NCBI RefSeq assembly: GCF_900188205.1
Contig: NZ_FZOH01000004.1
Location: forward strand, 248,001 to 312,000
Direction of reading: 5' to 3'
Length of the DNA: 64,000 nucleotides
Source of the DNA: Geodermatophilus saharensis
GTDB lineage: Bacteria; Actinomycetota; Actinomycetes; Mycobacteriales; Geodermatophilaceae
Every line of letters starts with the position of its first letter. Position 1 is the first letter of the stretch. The notes below the pieces were generated by a model, which searched no databases, was not told the origin of the DNA, and saw only the letters and a program-made list of their open reading frames with translations. This document shows positions 52,244 through 61,700 of this stretch, one piece after another. A program made the position numbers and the translations under genes.

Positions 52244-53086
52244 GTGGCCGACGACACGGCGCGGGCGGTGCAGCGTGCCGCCCACAGCCCCGCGCTGCGG
52301 CACGCCGCCCGCGCCGGGCTGCTCGGCTACGCGCTGATCCACCTGCTCGTCGCCTGGCTGGCGCTGCAGCTCGGCTGGGGCACCCCCGGCCTGAGCAGCC
52401 CCGCGGAGTCCACCGACTCCGCCGGCGCGCTGGCGCTGCTGGCCGCCACCCCGCTGGGCAACGTCCTGCTGTGGGTCCTGGCCGCCGCGCTCGCCGGGCT
52501 GTGTCTCTGGCAGGCGGTCGAGGTCCTCCGGCACCACTCCCGGCTGCCCCCGGCCGGTCCCGGCCGGCGGCAGGCACTCGTGCAGGTGGTCAAGACCGTG
52601 GGCACCGCGGTCCTCTACGGCTACCTGGCGGTGTCCGCGGTCCGGCGGGCGCTCGGGGACGAGCAGCGCCCCGCCGAGGACCGCCAGGTGGTCCGCGGCG
52701 TGCTGTCCTGGCCGGGCGGGCAGCCGCTGGTGGTCGCGGTCGCGGCCGTCGTCGCCGGCATCGGGGTCTACCACGTGCAGAAGGGCCTGCGTTCGGGCTT
52801 CGCCGGGGAGATCGACCTGAGCGGCGTCCGCCCGTCCCTGCGCACGCTCACCCACCGGCTGGCGCAGACCGGGTTCGTGCTCAAGGGGGTGGCGCTGGTC
52901 CTCGTCGGCGGCGTCGTCGGCTGGGCCGCGGCGACCTTCGACCCCGAGCGGGCGACCGGTCTGGACGGGGCGCTGCACGCCGTCGCGGCCGAGCCGTACG
53001 GCCGGTGGCTGCTGCTCGTCGTCGCCGTCGGGCTGGCCACCTTCGCCGTCTACCTGCTGGCCCGGGCGCGGCACCCGGTCGGTTGA
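52244..53086 (+). CDS. DUF1206 membrane protein 1
   Basis: A 280-residue protein from GTG 52244. It holds three repeats of a two-helix hairpin, visible at AGLLGYALIHLLVAWLALQL, at TVGTAVLYGYLAVSAVRRAL and at TGFVLKGVALVLVGGVVGW; each repeat is separated by a GVYHVQKG- or LWQAVEV-type linker. DUF1206 proteins are six-helix membrane proteins of unknown function, mainly in actinobacteria. First of three homologous genes in a row; compare the two following entries. Confidence 0.85.
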   Translation: MADDTARAVQRAAHSPALRHAARAGLLGYALIHLLVAWLALQLGWGTPGLSSPAESTDSAGALALLAATPLGNVLLWVLAAALAGLCLWQAVEVLRHHSRLPPAGPGRRQALVQVVKTVGTAVLYGYLAVSAVRRALGDEQRPAEDRQVVRGVLSWPGGQPLVVAVAAVVAGIGVYHVQKGLRSGFAGEIDLSGVRPSLRTLTHRLAQTGFVLKGVALVLVGGVVGWAAATFDPERATGLDGALHAVAAEPYGRWLLLVVAVGLATFAVYLLARARHPVG

Positions 53087-53170
53087 CGACGGCGCGGCGT
53101 TCGACCCGCGCGGTGATCGCAACCGTGCCACGCTGATCACCACACGGGGGGTGCGCACGGGAGGGCGGCG

Positions 53171-54013
53171 ATGAGCGGAACCGGGTCGGTCACGGGTGCT
53201 GCCGGGCGAGCGGGCGACAGCGACACGCTGCAGAACCTCGCCCGCGTCGGCCTGGTCGCCTACGGCGTGGTGCACCTGCTGATCGCGTGGCTGGCGCTGC
53301 AGCTGGCCTGGGGCGGCGGCAGCGGCCAGTCCGCCGACCAGTCCGGCGCGCTGGCCACGCTGGCGGAGTCCCCGGTGGGCAAGCCGCTGCTGTGGATCCT
53401 CGCGATCGGACTGGTGGCGCTGGCGCTGTGGCAGGCCGCCGAGGTGCTGCGCTGGCGGTCGGGCTGGTCGGCGACCGGAGAGGCGCGGAAGAAGGCGCTG
53501 GGCAGGTCGGGCAAGGCGGTGGCGAAGGCGGTCGTCTACCTGGTGCTGGCGGTGCTGGCGTTCCGGTTCGCCACCGGCGGTGGCCAGTCGAGCTCCGGAC
53601 AGCAGCAGCAGACCGCCGCCGGCGTCTTCGGCTGGCCGGCCGGGCGCTGGCTGGTCGGCCTGGTGGGGCTGGTGGTGATCGGCGTGGGGGTCTACCACGT
53701 GGTCAAGGGCGTGACGAAGAAGTTCCTGGAGCAGGTCGACCTCGCCTCCGCGCCGCAGAGCGCCCGGCGGGCGGTGACCCGGCTCGGCCAGGTCGGCTAC
53801 CCCGCCAAGGGCGTCGCGTTCGGCGTCGTCGGTGCGCTGCTGGTGTACGCGGCGGTCACCTTCGACCCCGCCAAGGCCTCCGGGCTCGACGGCGCCATGC
53901 GGACCATCCTCGACGCGCCGTTCGGGAAGATCCTGCTCACCCTGGTGGCCCTCGGCATCGCGGCGTTCGGCGCCTACTGCTTCGTGCGGGCGCGCTACCC
54001 CGAGCGCACCTGA
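53171..54013 (+). CDS. DUF1206 membrane protein 2
   Basis: A 280-residue protein from ATG 53171, 84 nt behind the first. It has a short Gly/Ala-rich N-terminus, then VGLVAYGVVHLLIAWLAL, AKAVVYLVLAVLAFRFATG and VGYPAKGVAFGVVGALLVY as the three hairpin starts. The middle loop contains a Gln/Ser run (GQSSSGQQQQ) absent from its neighbours. The next gene begins 2 nt after its stop. Confidence 0.87.
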   Translation: MSGTGSVTGAAGRAGDSDTLQNLARVGLVAYGVVHLLIAWLALQLAWGGGSGQSADQSGALATLAESPVGKPLLWILAIGLVALALWQAAEVLRWRSGWSATGEARKKALGRSGKAVAKAVVYLVLAVLAFRFATGGGQSSSGQQQQTAAGVFGWPAGRWLVGLVGLVVIGVGVYHVVKGVTKKFLEQVDLASAPQSARRAVTRLGQVGYPAKGVAFGVVGALLVYAAVTFDPAKASGLDGAMRTILDAPFGKILLTLVALGIAAFGAYCFVRARYPERT

Positions 54014-54015
54014 GC

Positions 54016-54882
54016 GTGCCGCGCCCGCGCGGCGTCCTCGGCCGGGTGCAGCGGGCGGTCCGGGCCGCGCGGGGCGTCACCGACCACCCGGTGCTGCGTG
54101 CCCTCGCCCGCGTCGGGCTGGTCGCCTACGGCGTGGTGCACCTGCTCATCGGCTGGCTGACCTGGCGGGTGTCCCGCGGGTCGGAGGGCACCGACGCCGA
54201 CCAGACCGGTGCGCTGCAGACGGTGGCCGCCGGCCCCGGCGGTGCGGTGCTGCTCTGGGCGATCGGGCTCGGCCTGCTGGCGCTGGCGCTGTGGCAGGGC
54301 GGGGAGGTGCTGCTGTGGTGGCACGGCCTGCTCGACCCCGCGCACCGGACCCGCACCGCGGTGGTCTGCGCCAAGTGCCTGGCCAAGGCCGCCGTCTACG
54401 CCGTCCTCGGGGTCACCGCGCTGCTGTTCGCCGTGGGCGCGGAGTACGAGGCCGACGAGCGGCTGCGCGAGGTCACCGGGGAGACGCTGGAGGTGCCCGG
54501 CGGCGCGGTGGCGGTGGGCGCCGCCGCGGTGGGCGTCGTTGCGGTCGGCGCCTACTCGCTGTGGCGGGGGGCCACCGGCGGCTTCATGCGCGACGTCGAC
54601 CTGCCCGCCGCGCCCGACCGGTGGGAGCCGGTGATCGAGGCGGTCGGGCGGGTGGGGTACGCCGCGAAGGGCGTGGCGTTCGGCGTCGTCGGCGTGCTGC
54701 TGTTTCGCGCCGCGACGACCGCCGACGTCTCGACCGCCACCGGCCTCGACGGCGCGATGACCACGATCGGCCGCTCCGGCGCGGGGCCGGCGCTGCTGAC
54801 CGTGGTCGCGGTCGGGTTCGCGGCGTTCGGCGTCTACGCGCTGGCCCGTGCCCGCTACCCCGACCGCGACCCGTCGTCCTGA
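54016..54882 (+). CDS. DUF1206 membrane protein 3
   Basis: A 288-residue protein from GTG 54016, 2 nt behind the preceding stop, hence in the same operon. Same three-hairpin layout: VGLVAYGVVHLLIGWLTWR, AKAAVYAVLGVTALLFAVG and VGYAAKGVAFGVVGVLLFR. It is the most polar of the three in the loops. The shared segments show the cluster arose by tandem duplication. Confidence 0.87.
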   Translation: MPRPRGVLGRVQRAVRAARGVTDHPVLRALARVGLVAYGVVHLLIGWLTWRVSRGSEGTDADQTGALQTVAAGPGGAVLLWAIGLGLLALALWQGGEVLLWWHGLLDPAHRTRTAVVCAKCLAKAAVYAVLGVTALLFAVGAEYEADERLREVTGETLEVPGGAVAVGAAAVGVVAVGAYSLWRGATGGFMRDVDLPAAPDRWEPVIEAVGRVGYAAKGVAFGVVGVLLFRAATTADVSTATGLDGAMTTIGRSGAGPALLTVVAVGFAAFGVYALARARYPDRDPSS

Positions 54883-54897
54883 CCGGGCCCTGACCGG

Positions 54898-54950
54898 GCA
54901 CTTCCGCGGAAGTGCGCAGGAGGTCCGTGCACTTCCGCGGAAGTGCACGG
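54898..54950. terminator. Two palindromes sharing one core between DUF1206 and reductase genes
   Basis: GCACTTCCGCGGAAGTGC (54898-54915) is followed after 9 nt by a perfect 26-bp palindrome (54925-54950) with the arm CCGTGCACTTCCG. The core ACTTCCGCGGAAGT is thus present twice. It sits between convergent genes and is a good bidirectional terminator, or a dispersed repeat. Confidence 0.7.
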
Positions 54951-54956
54951 CGTGGG

Positions 54957-55718
54957 CTAGGTGCGGGGGCCGCCGGCGACGTAGACGACCTGCCCGGAGA
55001 CGAAGCCGGCGCCCTCGCTGACGAAGAACGAGACGGTGTGCGCGATGTCCTCGGGCACACCGGCGCGGGCCACCGGGATCGCCGCGGCCCGCTCGGCGAC
55101 GTACTCCTCCCAGTTCCGGCCGATGCGCTCGGCGGTCGCCTTCGTCATCTCGGTCTGGATGAAGCCCGGGGCGATGGCGTTGGCGGTGACGCCGAAGCGG
55201 CCCAGCTCGATGGCGAGGGTCTTGGTGAACCCCTGCAGCCCGGCCTTGGCAGTGGCGTAGTTGGCCTGGCCGCGGTTGCCCAGCGCCGAGGTGCTCGACA
55301 GGTTCACGATCCGGCCCCACCCGGCGTCGACCATGTGCTTCTGGCAGGCGCGGGTCATGAGGAACGAGCCGCGCAGGTGCACGGTCATGACCAGGTCCCA
55401 GTCGGCGTCGGTCATCTTGAACAGCAGGTTGTCGCGGGTGACCCCGGCGTTGTTCACCAGCACCACGGGCGGGCCGAGCTCGGCGGCGACCCGGTCGACG
55501 GCGGCCTGCACCTGCCCGGCGTCGCCGACGTCGGCCCCCACCGCGAGCGCGCGCCCACCGGCGGCCTCGATCGCCTGCACGGTGCCGGCCGTCGACGCCT
55601 CGTCGAGGTCGAGCACCGCGACGGCGAAGCCGTCGGCGGCCAGCCGCACGGCGGTGGCCGCGCCGATGCCGCGGGCGGCTCCGGTGACGACGGCGACGCG
55701 GGCGGGGGACTCGCTCAT
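54957..55718 (-). CDS. FabG-type 3-oxoacyl-ACP/CoA reductase (SDR)
   Basis: A 253-residue short-chain dehydrogenase from ATG 55718 with GAGGAGA upstream. Rossmann motif TGAARGIGAATAVRL, NNAGVTRDN, and the catalytic Ser/Tyr/Lys in NLSSTSALGNRGQANYATAK. The segment GNRGQANYATAKAG and ending VVYVAGGPRT are typical of FabG4/PhaB-like NADPH enzymes. It lies about 130 nt in front of (transcriptionally after) a thiolase gene, so acetoacetyl-CoA reduction or fatty-acid oxidation are both possible roles. Confidence 0.87.
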   Translation of the reverse strand: MSESPARVAVVTGAARGIGAATAVRLAADGFAVAVLDLDEASTAGTVQAIEAAGGRALAVGADVGDAGQVQAAVDRVAAELGPPVVLVNNAGVTRDNLLFKMTDADWDLVMTVHLRGSFLMTRACQKHMVDAGWGRIVNLSSTSALGNRGQANYATAKAGLQGFTKTLAIELGRFGVTANAIAPGFIQTEMTKATAERIGRNWEEYVAERAAAIPVARAGVPEDIAHTVSFFVSEGAGFVSGQVVYVAGGPRT

Positions 55719-55846
55719 GGCCGTTCTCCTCGGGTGGGGGGCTGCCTGGTGACGTGCCGGAACGGCCATCCTTCAGGGTCCCGCGCCGAGCGCGCGAGGC
55801 GTGGGGGGAAGGGTGGTCCTCCGTCTGCCCACCGGGGCGGTCCGCG

Positions 55847-57061
55847 TCAGGCGACCCGCTCGAGGACGGCGGCCAGGCCCTGCCCGCCGCCGATGCACAT
55901 CGTCTCCAGGCCGTAGCGGGCGCCGCGGCGGTCCATCTCGCGGGTCAGCGTGGCGAGGATCCGCGCTCCGGTGGCGCCGACCGGGTGGCCCAGCGAGATG
56001 CCCGACCCGTTGACGTTGGTGCGCTCGAAGTCGGCCTCGGTGAAGCCCCACTCGCGGGTCACCGCCAGCACCTGGCTGGCGAAGGCCTCGTTGAGCTCGA
56101 TGAGGTCGATGTCGGAGAGCTTGAGGCCGGCGAGGTCGAGCGCCTTCGCCGTCGCCGGCACCGGGCCGATGCCCATGGTCCTCGGCGGGACGCCGGCCAC
56201 CGCCCAGGAGACGACGCGGGCCAGCGGGCGCAGCCCGAGCTCGGCGGCCTTCTCCGGCGAGGTGACCACGCACGCCGCGGCGCCGTCGTTCTGGCCGCTG
56301 GCGTTGCCGGCGGTGACGGTGGCCTCGGGGTCGTCCTTGCCCATGATCGGCCGCAGCTTCGCGAGGGTCTCGACGGTCGAGTCGGGACGGATGTGCTCGT
56401 CGCGGTCGACGACGGTGTCGCCCTTCCGGCCGCTGATGGTCACCGGGACGACCTCGTCGGCGAACCGGCCCGCCTCGGTGGCCGCGGCGGCGCGCCGGTG
56501 GCTGCGGACGGAGTACTCGTCCTGCTCCTCGCGGCTGATCGAGTACTCGCGGCGCAGGTTCTCGGCGGTCTCGAGCATGCCGCCGGGCACCGGGTGGTGC
56601 TTCCCGCCGGCGGTGACGCGGCCGCGGGCCAGGCCGTCCTGCAGCAGGACGCCGGGGCCGGCCTTGACGCCCCAGCGCATCGCGGTCGAGTAGAACGGCG
56701 CGTTGCTCATCGACTCGGCGCCCCCGGCCAGGACCACCTCGGCCGAGCCGCTCTGCACCTGCATCGCGGCGTAGAGGACCGCCTGCAGGCCCGAGCCGCA
56801 GCGGCGGTCGACCTGGATGCCGGCGGCGGTGACCGGCAGGCCCGCGTCGAGGGCGGCGACCCGGCCGAGCGCCGGCGCCTCCATCGTCGGGTAGCAGTGG
56901 CCGAGGACGACGTCGTCGACCGACTCCGGCGGCAGCCCGGTGCGCTCGACCAGGGCGCGCAGGACGGTCGAGGCGAGGTCCTGCACCGGCACGTCCCGCA
57001 GGGATCCCCCGAAGCCCCCCACCGGGGTCCGCAGCGGCTCACAGATGACCGCGTCACGCAC
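55847..57061 (-). CDS. Acetyl-CoA acetyltransferase (thiolase)
   Basis: A 404-residue thiolase from GTG 57061 with GAGGAGG upstream. The nucleophile Cys is in QVDRRCGSGLQAVLYAA; NEAFASQ and GSGISLGHPVGATGARI give the His, and MCIGGGQGLA the second Cys. It condenses or cleaves acetoacetyl-CoA or longer 3-ketoacyl-CoA. The FabG gene follows on the same strand, an arrangement of PhaA-PhaB or of a beta-oxidation pair. GTG is used as start because the family begins MRDAVI. Confidence 0.9.
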   Translation of the reverse strand: MRDAVICEPLRTPVGGFGGSLRDVPVQDLASTVLRALVERTGLPPESVDDVVLGHCYPTMEAPALGRVAALDAGLPVTAAGIQVDRRCGSGLQAVLYAAMQVQSGSAEVVLAGGAESMSNAPFYSTAMRWGVKAGPGVLLQDGLARGRVTAGGKHHPVPGGMLETAENLRREYSISREEQDEYSVRSHRRAAAATEAGRFADEVVPVTISGRKGDTVVDRDEHIRPDSTVETLAKLRPIMGKDDPEATVTAGNASGQNDGAAACVVTSPEKAAELGLRPLARVVSWAVAGVPPRTMGIGPVPATAKALDLAGLKLSDIDLIELNEAFASQVLAVTREWGFTEADFERTNVNGSGISLGHPVGATGARILATLTREMDRRGARYGLETMCIGGGQGLAAVLERVA

Positions 57062-57198
57062 GGCGTCCTCCTCGGCTCGTGGGTGCCGGCCCGCGTCCGG
57101 GCGGCTCGACGAGCAGTCTGCTCCCCCGCCGTGAGCAGCACCCGACGTGCCCAGGGGCTGGTGTGCTGGGACGACGGCCCCTGCCGGAGGGGCCTCCG

Positions 57199-57564
57199 TT
57201 ACGCGGCGCCGGCGCCCGGTACGACCAGCTCGACGCCGAGCAGGTCCCACAGGCCGGTGACCTGCAGGGCGCGGCTGACCGCGCGGGTGCCGACGAGGAC
57301 GCGCATCGGCGAGCCGGCCTGGTCGGCGGTGCGGTGCGCCACCGCGAGCACCGACAGGCCCGCGGAGTCGAGGAAGGTGACGGCCTCCAGGTCCACCACG
57401 ACCGCCCGCGGCGCGCCTGCGAAGGCGTCGTCGAGCGCCCGGCGCAGGGCCGGGGCGGTGGAGCAGTCCACCTCGCCGGCGCAGACGACGCGCACGGCGC
57501 CGTCGGCGGGGACGGTCTCGACGGTCAGCAGGTCGCTCGTGGGACGGGGGGAGACAGTGGTCAC
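57199..57564 (-). CDS. STAS-domain anti-sigma factor antagonist
   Basis: A 121-residue protein from GTG 57564. It has the STAS fold of SpoIIAA/RsbV: VVCAGEVDCSTAPALRRAL, and the phosphorylatable Ser in DLEAVTFLDSAGLSVLAVA. When dephosphorylated such proteins free a sigma factor by binding its anti-sigma kinase. The RsbP-like phosphatase of this window (40328-42589) is a candidate for its activation, an inference only. No kinase or sigma gene is adjacent. Confidence 0.87.
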   Translation of the reverse strand: MTTVSPRPTSDLLTVETVPADGAVRVVCAGEVDCSTAPALRRALDDAFAGAPRAVVVDLEAVTFLDSAGLSVLAVAHRTADQAGSPMRVLVGTRAVSRALQVTGLWDLLGVELVVPGAGAA

Positions 57565-57810
57565 GGTGCGCCTCTCGGCTGAGGGCGGGCCCGTGCGTAG
57601 GACAGCAGGTGGTGAGCCGTACCAAGCGCGGAGTCCGGCAGGACGTGCACGGCTGGTCGTTGAACCGCACCCCGGACGGTAGGCGTGGGGCAGGTGGGGC
57701 GCAAGGCCCCGACGGTGTGTCCGCGCACGTGGGAGCGCCGTTTCCGCCCGGTCGCGTGCCACATCTCACGGCCGCGGACGGAGGTCCGCGGAGCGGGGAT
57801 ACTCGAGCGC

Positions 57811-58098
57811 GTGAACAGGCGGCTGGTGCTGGCGGGCGTGATCTGGGCAGCGGCGTCGGTCCTGGCCTTCGTGGCCGGCGGCAACGCGCTCCTCGCGCTC
57901 GGCCTGGCCGTGTTCGGGCTGGTCCTCCTCGTCGTCCTGGCGATGGCGGGGGACTGGGACGACCACCCCGACTTCGAGGAGCGGGAGATGGCGCGGGCGC
58001 GCCGCCGCCGGGAGAAGTGGGAGCGCAACGCCGGGGCGCGGGCCCGGGACCGCGCGCGCTGGGAGGCCCACCAGGCGCGCAAGGCCGGCCGGGACTGA
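57811..58098 (+). CDS. Small two-helix membrane protein with charged tail
   Basis: A 95-residue protein from GTG 57811. Two transmembrane helices (LVLAGVIWAAASVLAFVAG and LALGLAVFGLVLLVVLAMAG) are followed by a long Arg/Glu helix (REMARARRRREKWERNAG) in the cytosol. Similar proteins are scattered in actinobacteria without function. Divergent from the STAS gene across ~245 nt. Confidence 0.65.
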   Translation: MNRRLVLAGVIWAAASVLAFVAGGNALLALGLAVFGLVLLVVLAMAGDWDDHPDFEEREMARARRRREKWERNAGARARDRARWEAHQARKAGRD

Positions 58099-58309
58099 GG
58101 GACGGCCGAAAACCCGTCGACGGCGGAGGCACGCCGCCCTACCGTCGTCGACGTGCGCCTCTGAGTTCTCCTCGTTCCGTCGCCCGCGTCCTCCGCTGAC
58201 GCCCGCGGGTCGAGCCCCCGGCTCCCCGCTCCCCTCCCGCCTGTCCCCGGGCGTCCTCTCCTGGCTGCCGGCTGTCCGCGGCCGGTCCGACCTCCCTCCG
58301 GAGGCCCTC

Positions 58310-58684
58310 ATGTCACGTCCCGTGCGTTCCACCTCCCCTGCGGCCGCCGAGGCCCGCGCCACCCTGTCCGCCGACGACGCCGCCGCCTTCGACCGGCTGA
58401 CCGCGGGGGTGCTCGCCGCGCCGTCGGCGGCCCTGGGCGCCGTCCTGCGCGCCTGCCTGCCGGGGATGTCCGGCGTGCGGTGGCTGCGCACCGCCGGGTT
58501 GCCGCCCGCCGCCCGGGCCGGGGCGCTCACCACCGAGCAGTGGCTGTCGCTGTACCGCTGCTGGTCGGCGGAGACCGCCGGCGCCCGCTCCGCCCGCGCC
58601 CGCGGCGGGGCCCCGCAGCGGGCCGGCCGCCCGTCGGCGCACGGCCACGCGCCCGGCGCGCTGGCCGCTCCCCGCTGGCAGTAG
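58310..58684 (+). CDS. Hypothetical protein, 124 residues
   Basis: From ATG 58310 with GGAGG at 58299-58303. The first ~85 residues are helical and Ala-rich (DDAAAFDRLTAGVLAAP, then ALTTEQWLSLYRCWSA); the rest is a disordered Arg/Gly/Pro tail. No family recognised. Codon bias supports coding. Converges on the sacsin-like gene. Confidence 0.5.
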   Translation: MSRPVRSTSPAAAEARATLSADDAAAFDRLTAGVLAAPSAALGAVLRACLPGMSGVRWLRTAGLPPAARAGALTTEQWLSLYRCWSAETAGARSARARGGAPQRAGRPSAHGHAPGALAAPRWQ

Positions 58685-58743
58685 GAGGACCTCCGCGCGG
58701 GGTCCCGGCAGGGATGCCGTTTCCCCACCTGACCTGGCCGGGC

Positions 58744-61700
58744 TCAGCCGACCGCGTCCTCCGCGGCGAGGTCGGCGGCCCGGCCGGGCTCGGCGAACGC
58801 CTCGGCCAGCGCCTGCCGCAGCGGCCAGGCGCCGGCCCGCCAGGCCAGCGCCCGGCCGAGCGCGGCCGGGGTCCCGTCCACGTGGTCGACCGCGCCGTCG
58901 GGCCACCAGGCCACCGGCCGGTCCCCGGCCAGCAGCCGCCCGTGCACGGCGACCTCCGCCGGGAGGGCCGGCAGGCCGAGCCGGGCGGCGGCGAGGTCCG
59001 CGCCGGGCACCGCGGCCCACGGCCCGCGCCGCACCGGGGTGCTGGTGACCGTGGCCTGGACCCGCTCGCTGAGCAGTGGCAGGTCGAGCAGGTCGGCGAC
59101 CGGCCCGGGGGTGCCGCCGGCGGGTACCAGCGGGCCGTCGGCCAGCGGCTGCAGCCAGGGCGCGTCGAGCACGGCGACCGGGTCGCGGGCCGGGTCGGCG
59201 ACCCGGTCGGGCGCCACCCGCACCCGCGCCGGCGGGTCGACGTCGAGACCGTCGAGGGCGACCGCCAGCCGCGCGTACACGGTGCGCAGCACGGCCGGCA
59301 GCACCGTGCAGGCGGAGTCGCCGAGGCGGTCGAGCAGGTCCAGCGCGGCGTCGGGGTCGGCGAGCACGTCGTCGACCGTGGCGGCCGGCCGCAGCCGCGC
59401 GAGCACCTCCGGCGGCGCCTGCGCCGGCTCGTAGAGCCCCGCCAACTCCCCGCCGTCCGGTGCCCGCAGCCGGTCGGGACGCCGCCCGCCCAGCACCGGG
59501 TGGGTCGACAGCCACCAGCGCAGGTGGCAGGGCGCCGGTACCCCGTCGAGGACGACGTCGGCCCAGACCTCGTCGGGCAGCGCGGCCAGCAACGGCAGCG
59601 CGCCGGCCCAGTCGGCGACCAGGTCCAGGTCGCGGACGGCGGTCAGCGGCGGCCACGACGGCGGCGGCCCGGGCGGCAGGCGGTCCAGGACGGCGTCGGC
59701 CCAGGCGTCGGCGCCGTCGACGTCCAGGTCGTCGGGGTCCTCGGCGCGCACCGGCGCGAAGGTGGTGAGCACGCCGACCGCCTGCAGCACCGCGGGGTCG
59801 TGGGCGGCCGCGACGTCGGGGGCGAGCAGGCCGAGGGCGCCGTCCTCCAGCACCGCGGCCAGCGGCGCCCCGGGCAGCAGCAGCTCCCCCGCCGGCGCCC
59901 ACGCGCCCTCGGCGTCGGGCAGGGCGAGCTCGGCCAGCCAGGGCAGCTCCCCGGGTGCGAGGCGGGCGGTGGCCACCAGGGCGAGCACCGCGGTGGCGAG
60001 GTCGGCGGGGTCGGCGTCGTCCCACCCGTCGTCGACCGCGTCGACCGACCGCTCGACGACGGCCCGCACCGCGGGGTCGGCCAGCACCGCGGCGGCGGTG
60101 GCCGGGCGCGCGCCGAGCCGCTCCAGCAGCCGCCGGGCGGCCGGCGGCGCCACCGCCTCGGGGGCGGCGATGCGCAGGGCGAGCGGGCCGAGCCGGTCGA
60201 CCGGCAGGCCCTCGTCGGGCAGCAGCACACCGCCCGGGCCCGGCGCGGTGCGGCCGTCGGCCAGCGGCACCGGGAGCGCGCCGAGCTCCTCCCGGTCGGC
60301 GTGCTCCAGCGCGGTGTAGAGCCGCGCCCACCACGACGGCGGCCGGGCGATGCCGGTGACCGCCTCCACCACCTGCGCGGTGCCCACCCGCCGGACGCCG
60401 AGCGCGGCCAGCGCGGGAGCGCCCTCGCGCCGCGACCACTCGGCCGGCAGCAGCCCCGGCAGCACGCCGGTGAGGACGCCGACCAGCTCGTCGGTGCCCG
60501 CGTCGAGGACGGTGGCGCGCGCGGGCGTCAGGCGCTCCCCCTCCTCCGGATCGGTGGCGGGCAGCCACGCCGTCGCGCGCAGCCGGTCGAGGACGGCCGA
60601 GCCGAGGGCGGCGTCGAGCTCGGCGGCGGCCAGGCCGACGCGGGGCACGAGGGCGAGCACCGCGGGGTCCGGGGACAGCGCGGCCAGCAGGTCGGCGTAG
60701 ACCTCCGCGGCGACGGCGGTGAGCGCGTCGGTGACCGGGCCGGGGGCGACGTGCCGGCGGTCGGAGCCGAGCGGGAACGGCGCGATGAGCCGCACCGGCA
60801 GCGACAGCGGCTCGTCGCTGGGTGTGGGGGCGTGCAGCACCTGCCGGTCCGGCAGCGGGCGGGGGCGGCCGTCGTCGTCGAGGGGCACCGCCCAGGTGAG
60901 CGTCCAGCCGCGGCGGGCGCGCTCCTCGACCGGGCGGTCGGCGAGCAGCTCCTCGGGCAGCTGCCCGCTGCGCTCGGCCAGCCGCCAGGGAGTGGTCGTG
61001 TCGCCGTCGCGCAGCCGCACCAGCGGCGGGGTGCGGGTGCAGGAGAGGGTGCGCGCGGCGCCGTCGACGACGACCTCGACCTCGGTCAGCCCGGGGAGGG
61101 CGAGCAGCAGCCCGGCGTCGAGCGCCGCCAGGGCCGCGCGGACGGCGGCCCGCGACCCCGCGCGCAGGGGCAGCACGACCTCGGTGGCGTACCCGGCCGG
61201 CGGCGGGCCGTCGGCCGGCCACGGCAGCCGGAGCACCGGGACGACGCCCTCGCGGCGGGCGACCTCGCCGGCCAGCGCGTCGACCCCGGCCACCTCGGCG
61301 CGGGTGCGGGCGGCGCTGAAGCGCACCCCGCCGTGCAGCGAGTGCACCGCCGGCTCGTCGCTGACGGCCAGGACGGCTGCGAAACCGACCCCGAAGCGGC
61401 CGACCGTGCCGTCCTGGTCGCGCTTGGCGGAGGCACGCAGGCTGGCCAGCCCGGCGACGCCGGCGGCGTCCAGCGGCGCCCCGGTGTTGGCGGCGTGCAG
61501 CACCTCTCCCCCGCCGCCCACCTCGGTGAGCTCCAGCCGCAGCCGGCCCGGGACCCCGGCCCGGAGGGCGGCGTCGGCGGCGTTCTGCGCGAGCTCGACG
61601 AGCAGCCGGTCGCGGTAGCCGCCGCGGACCAGGTCCTCCTCGGCGTTGGCGTCCTCCCGGAACCGCGCCGGGGAGTCGCTCCAGGCCGCCAGGACCCGCC

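Noticed and set aside
58150-58165. Tiny leader peptide (GTG CGC CTC TGA) upstream of the gene at 58310
   Set aside because: Three codons with no conserved attenuator structure or regulated gene recognised; too likely by chance.
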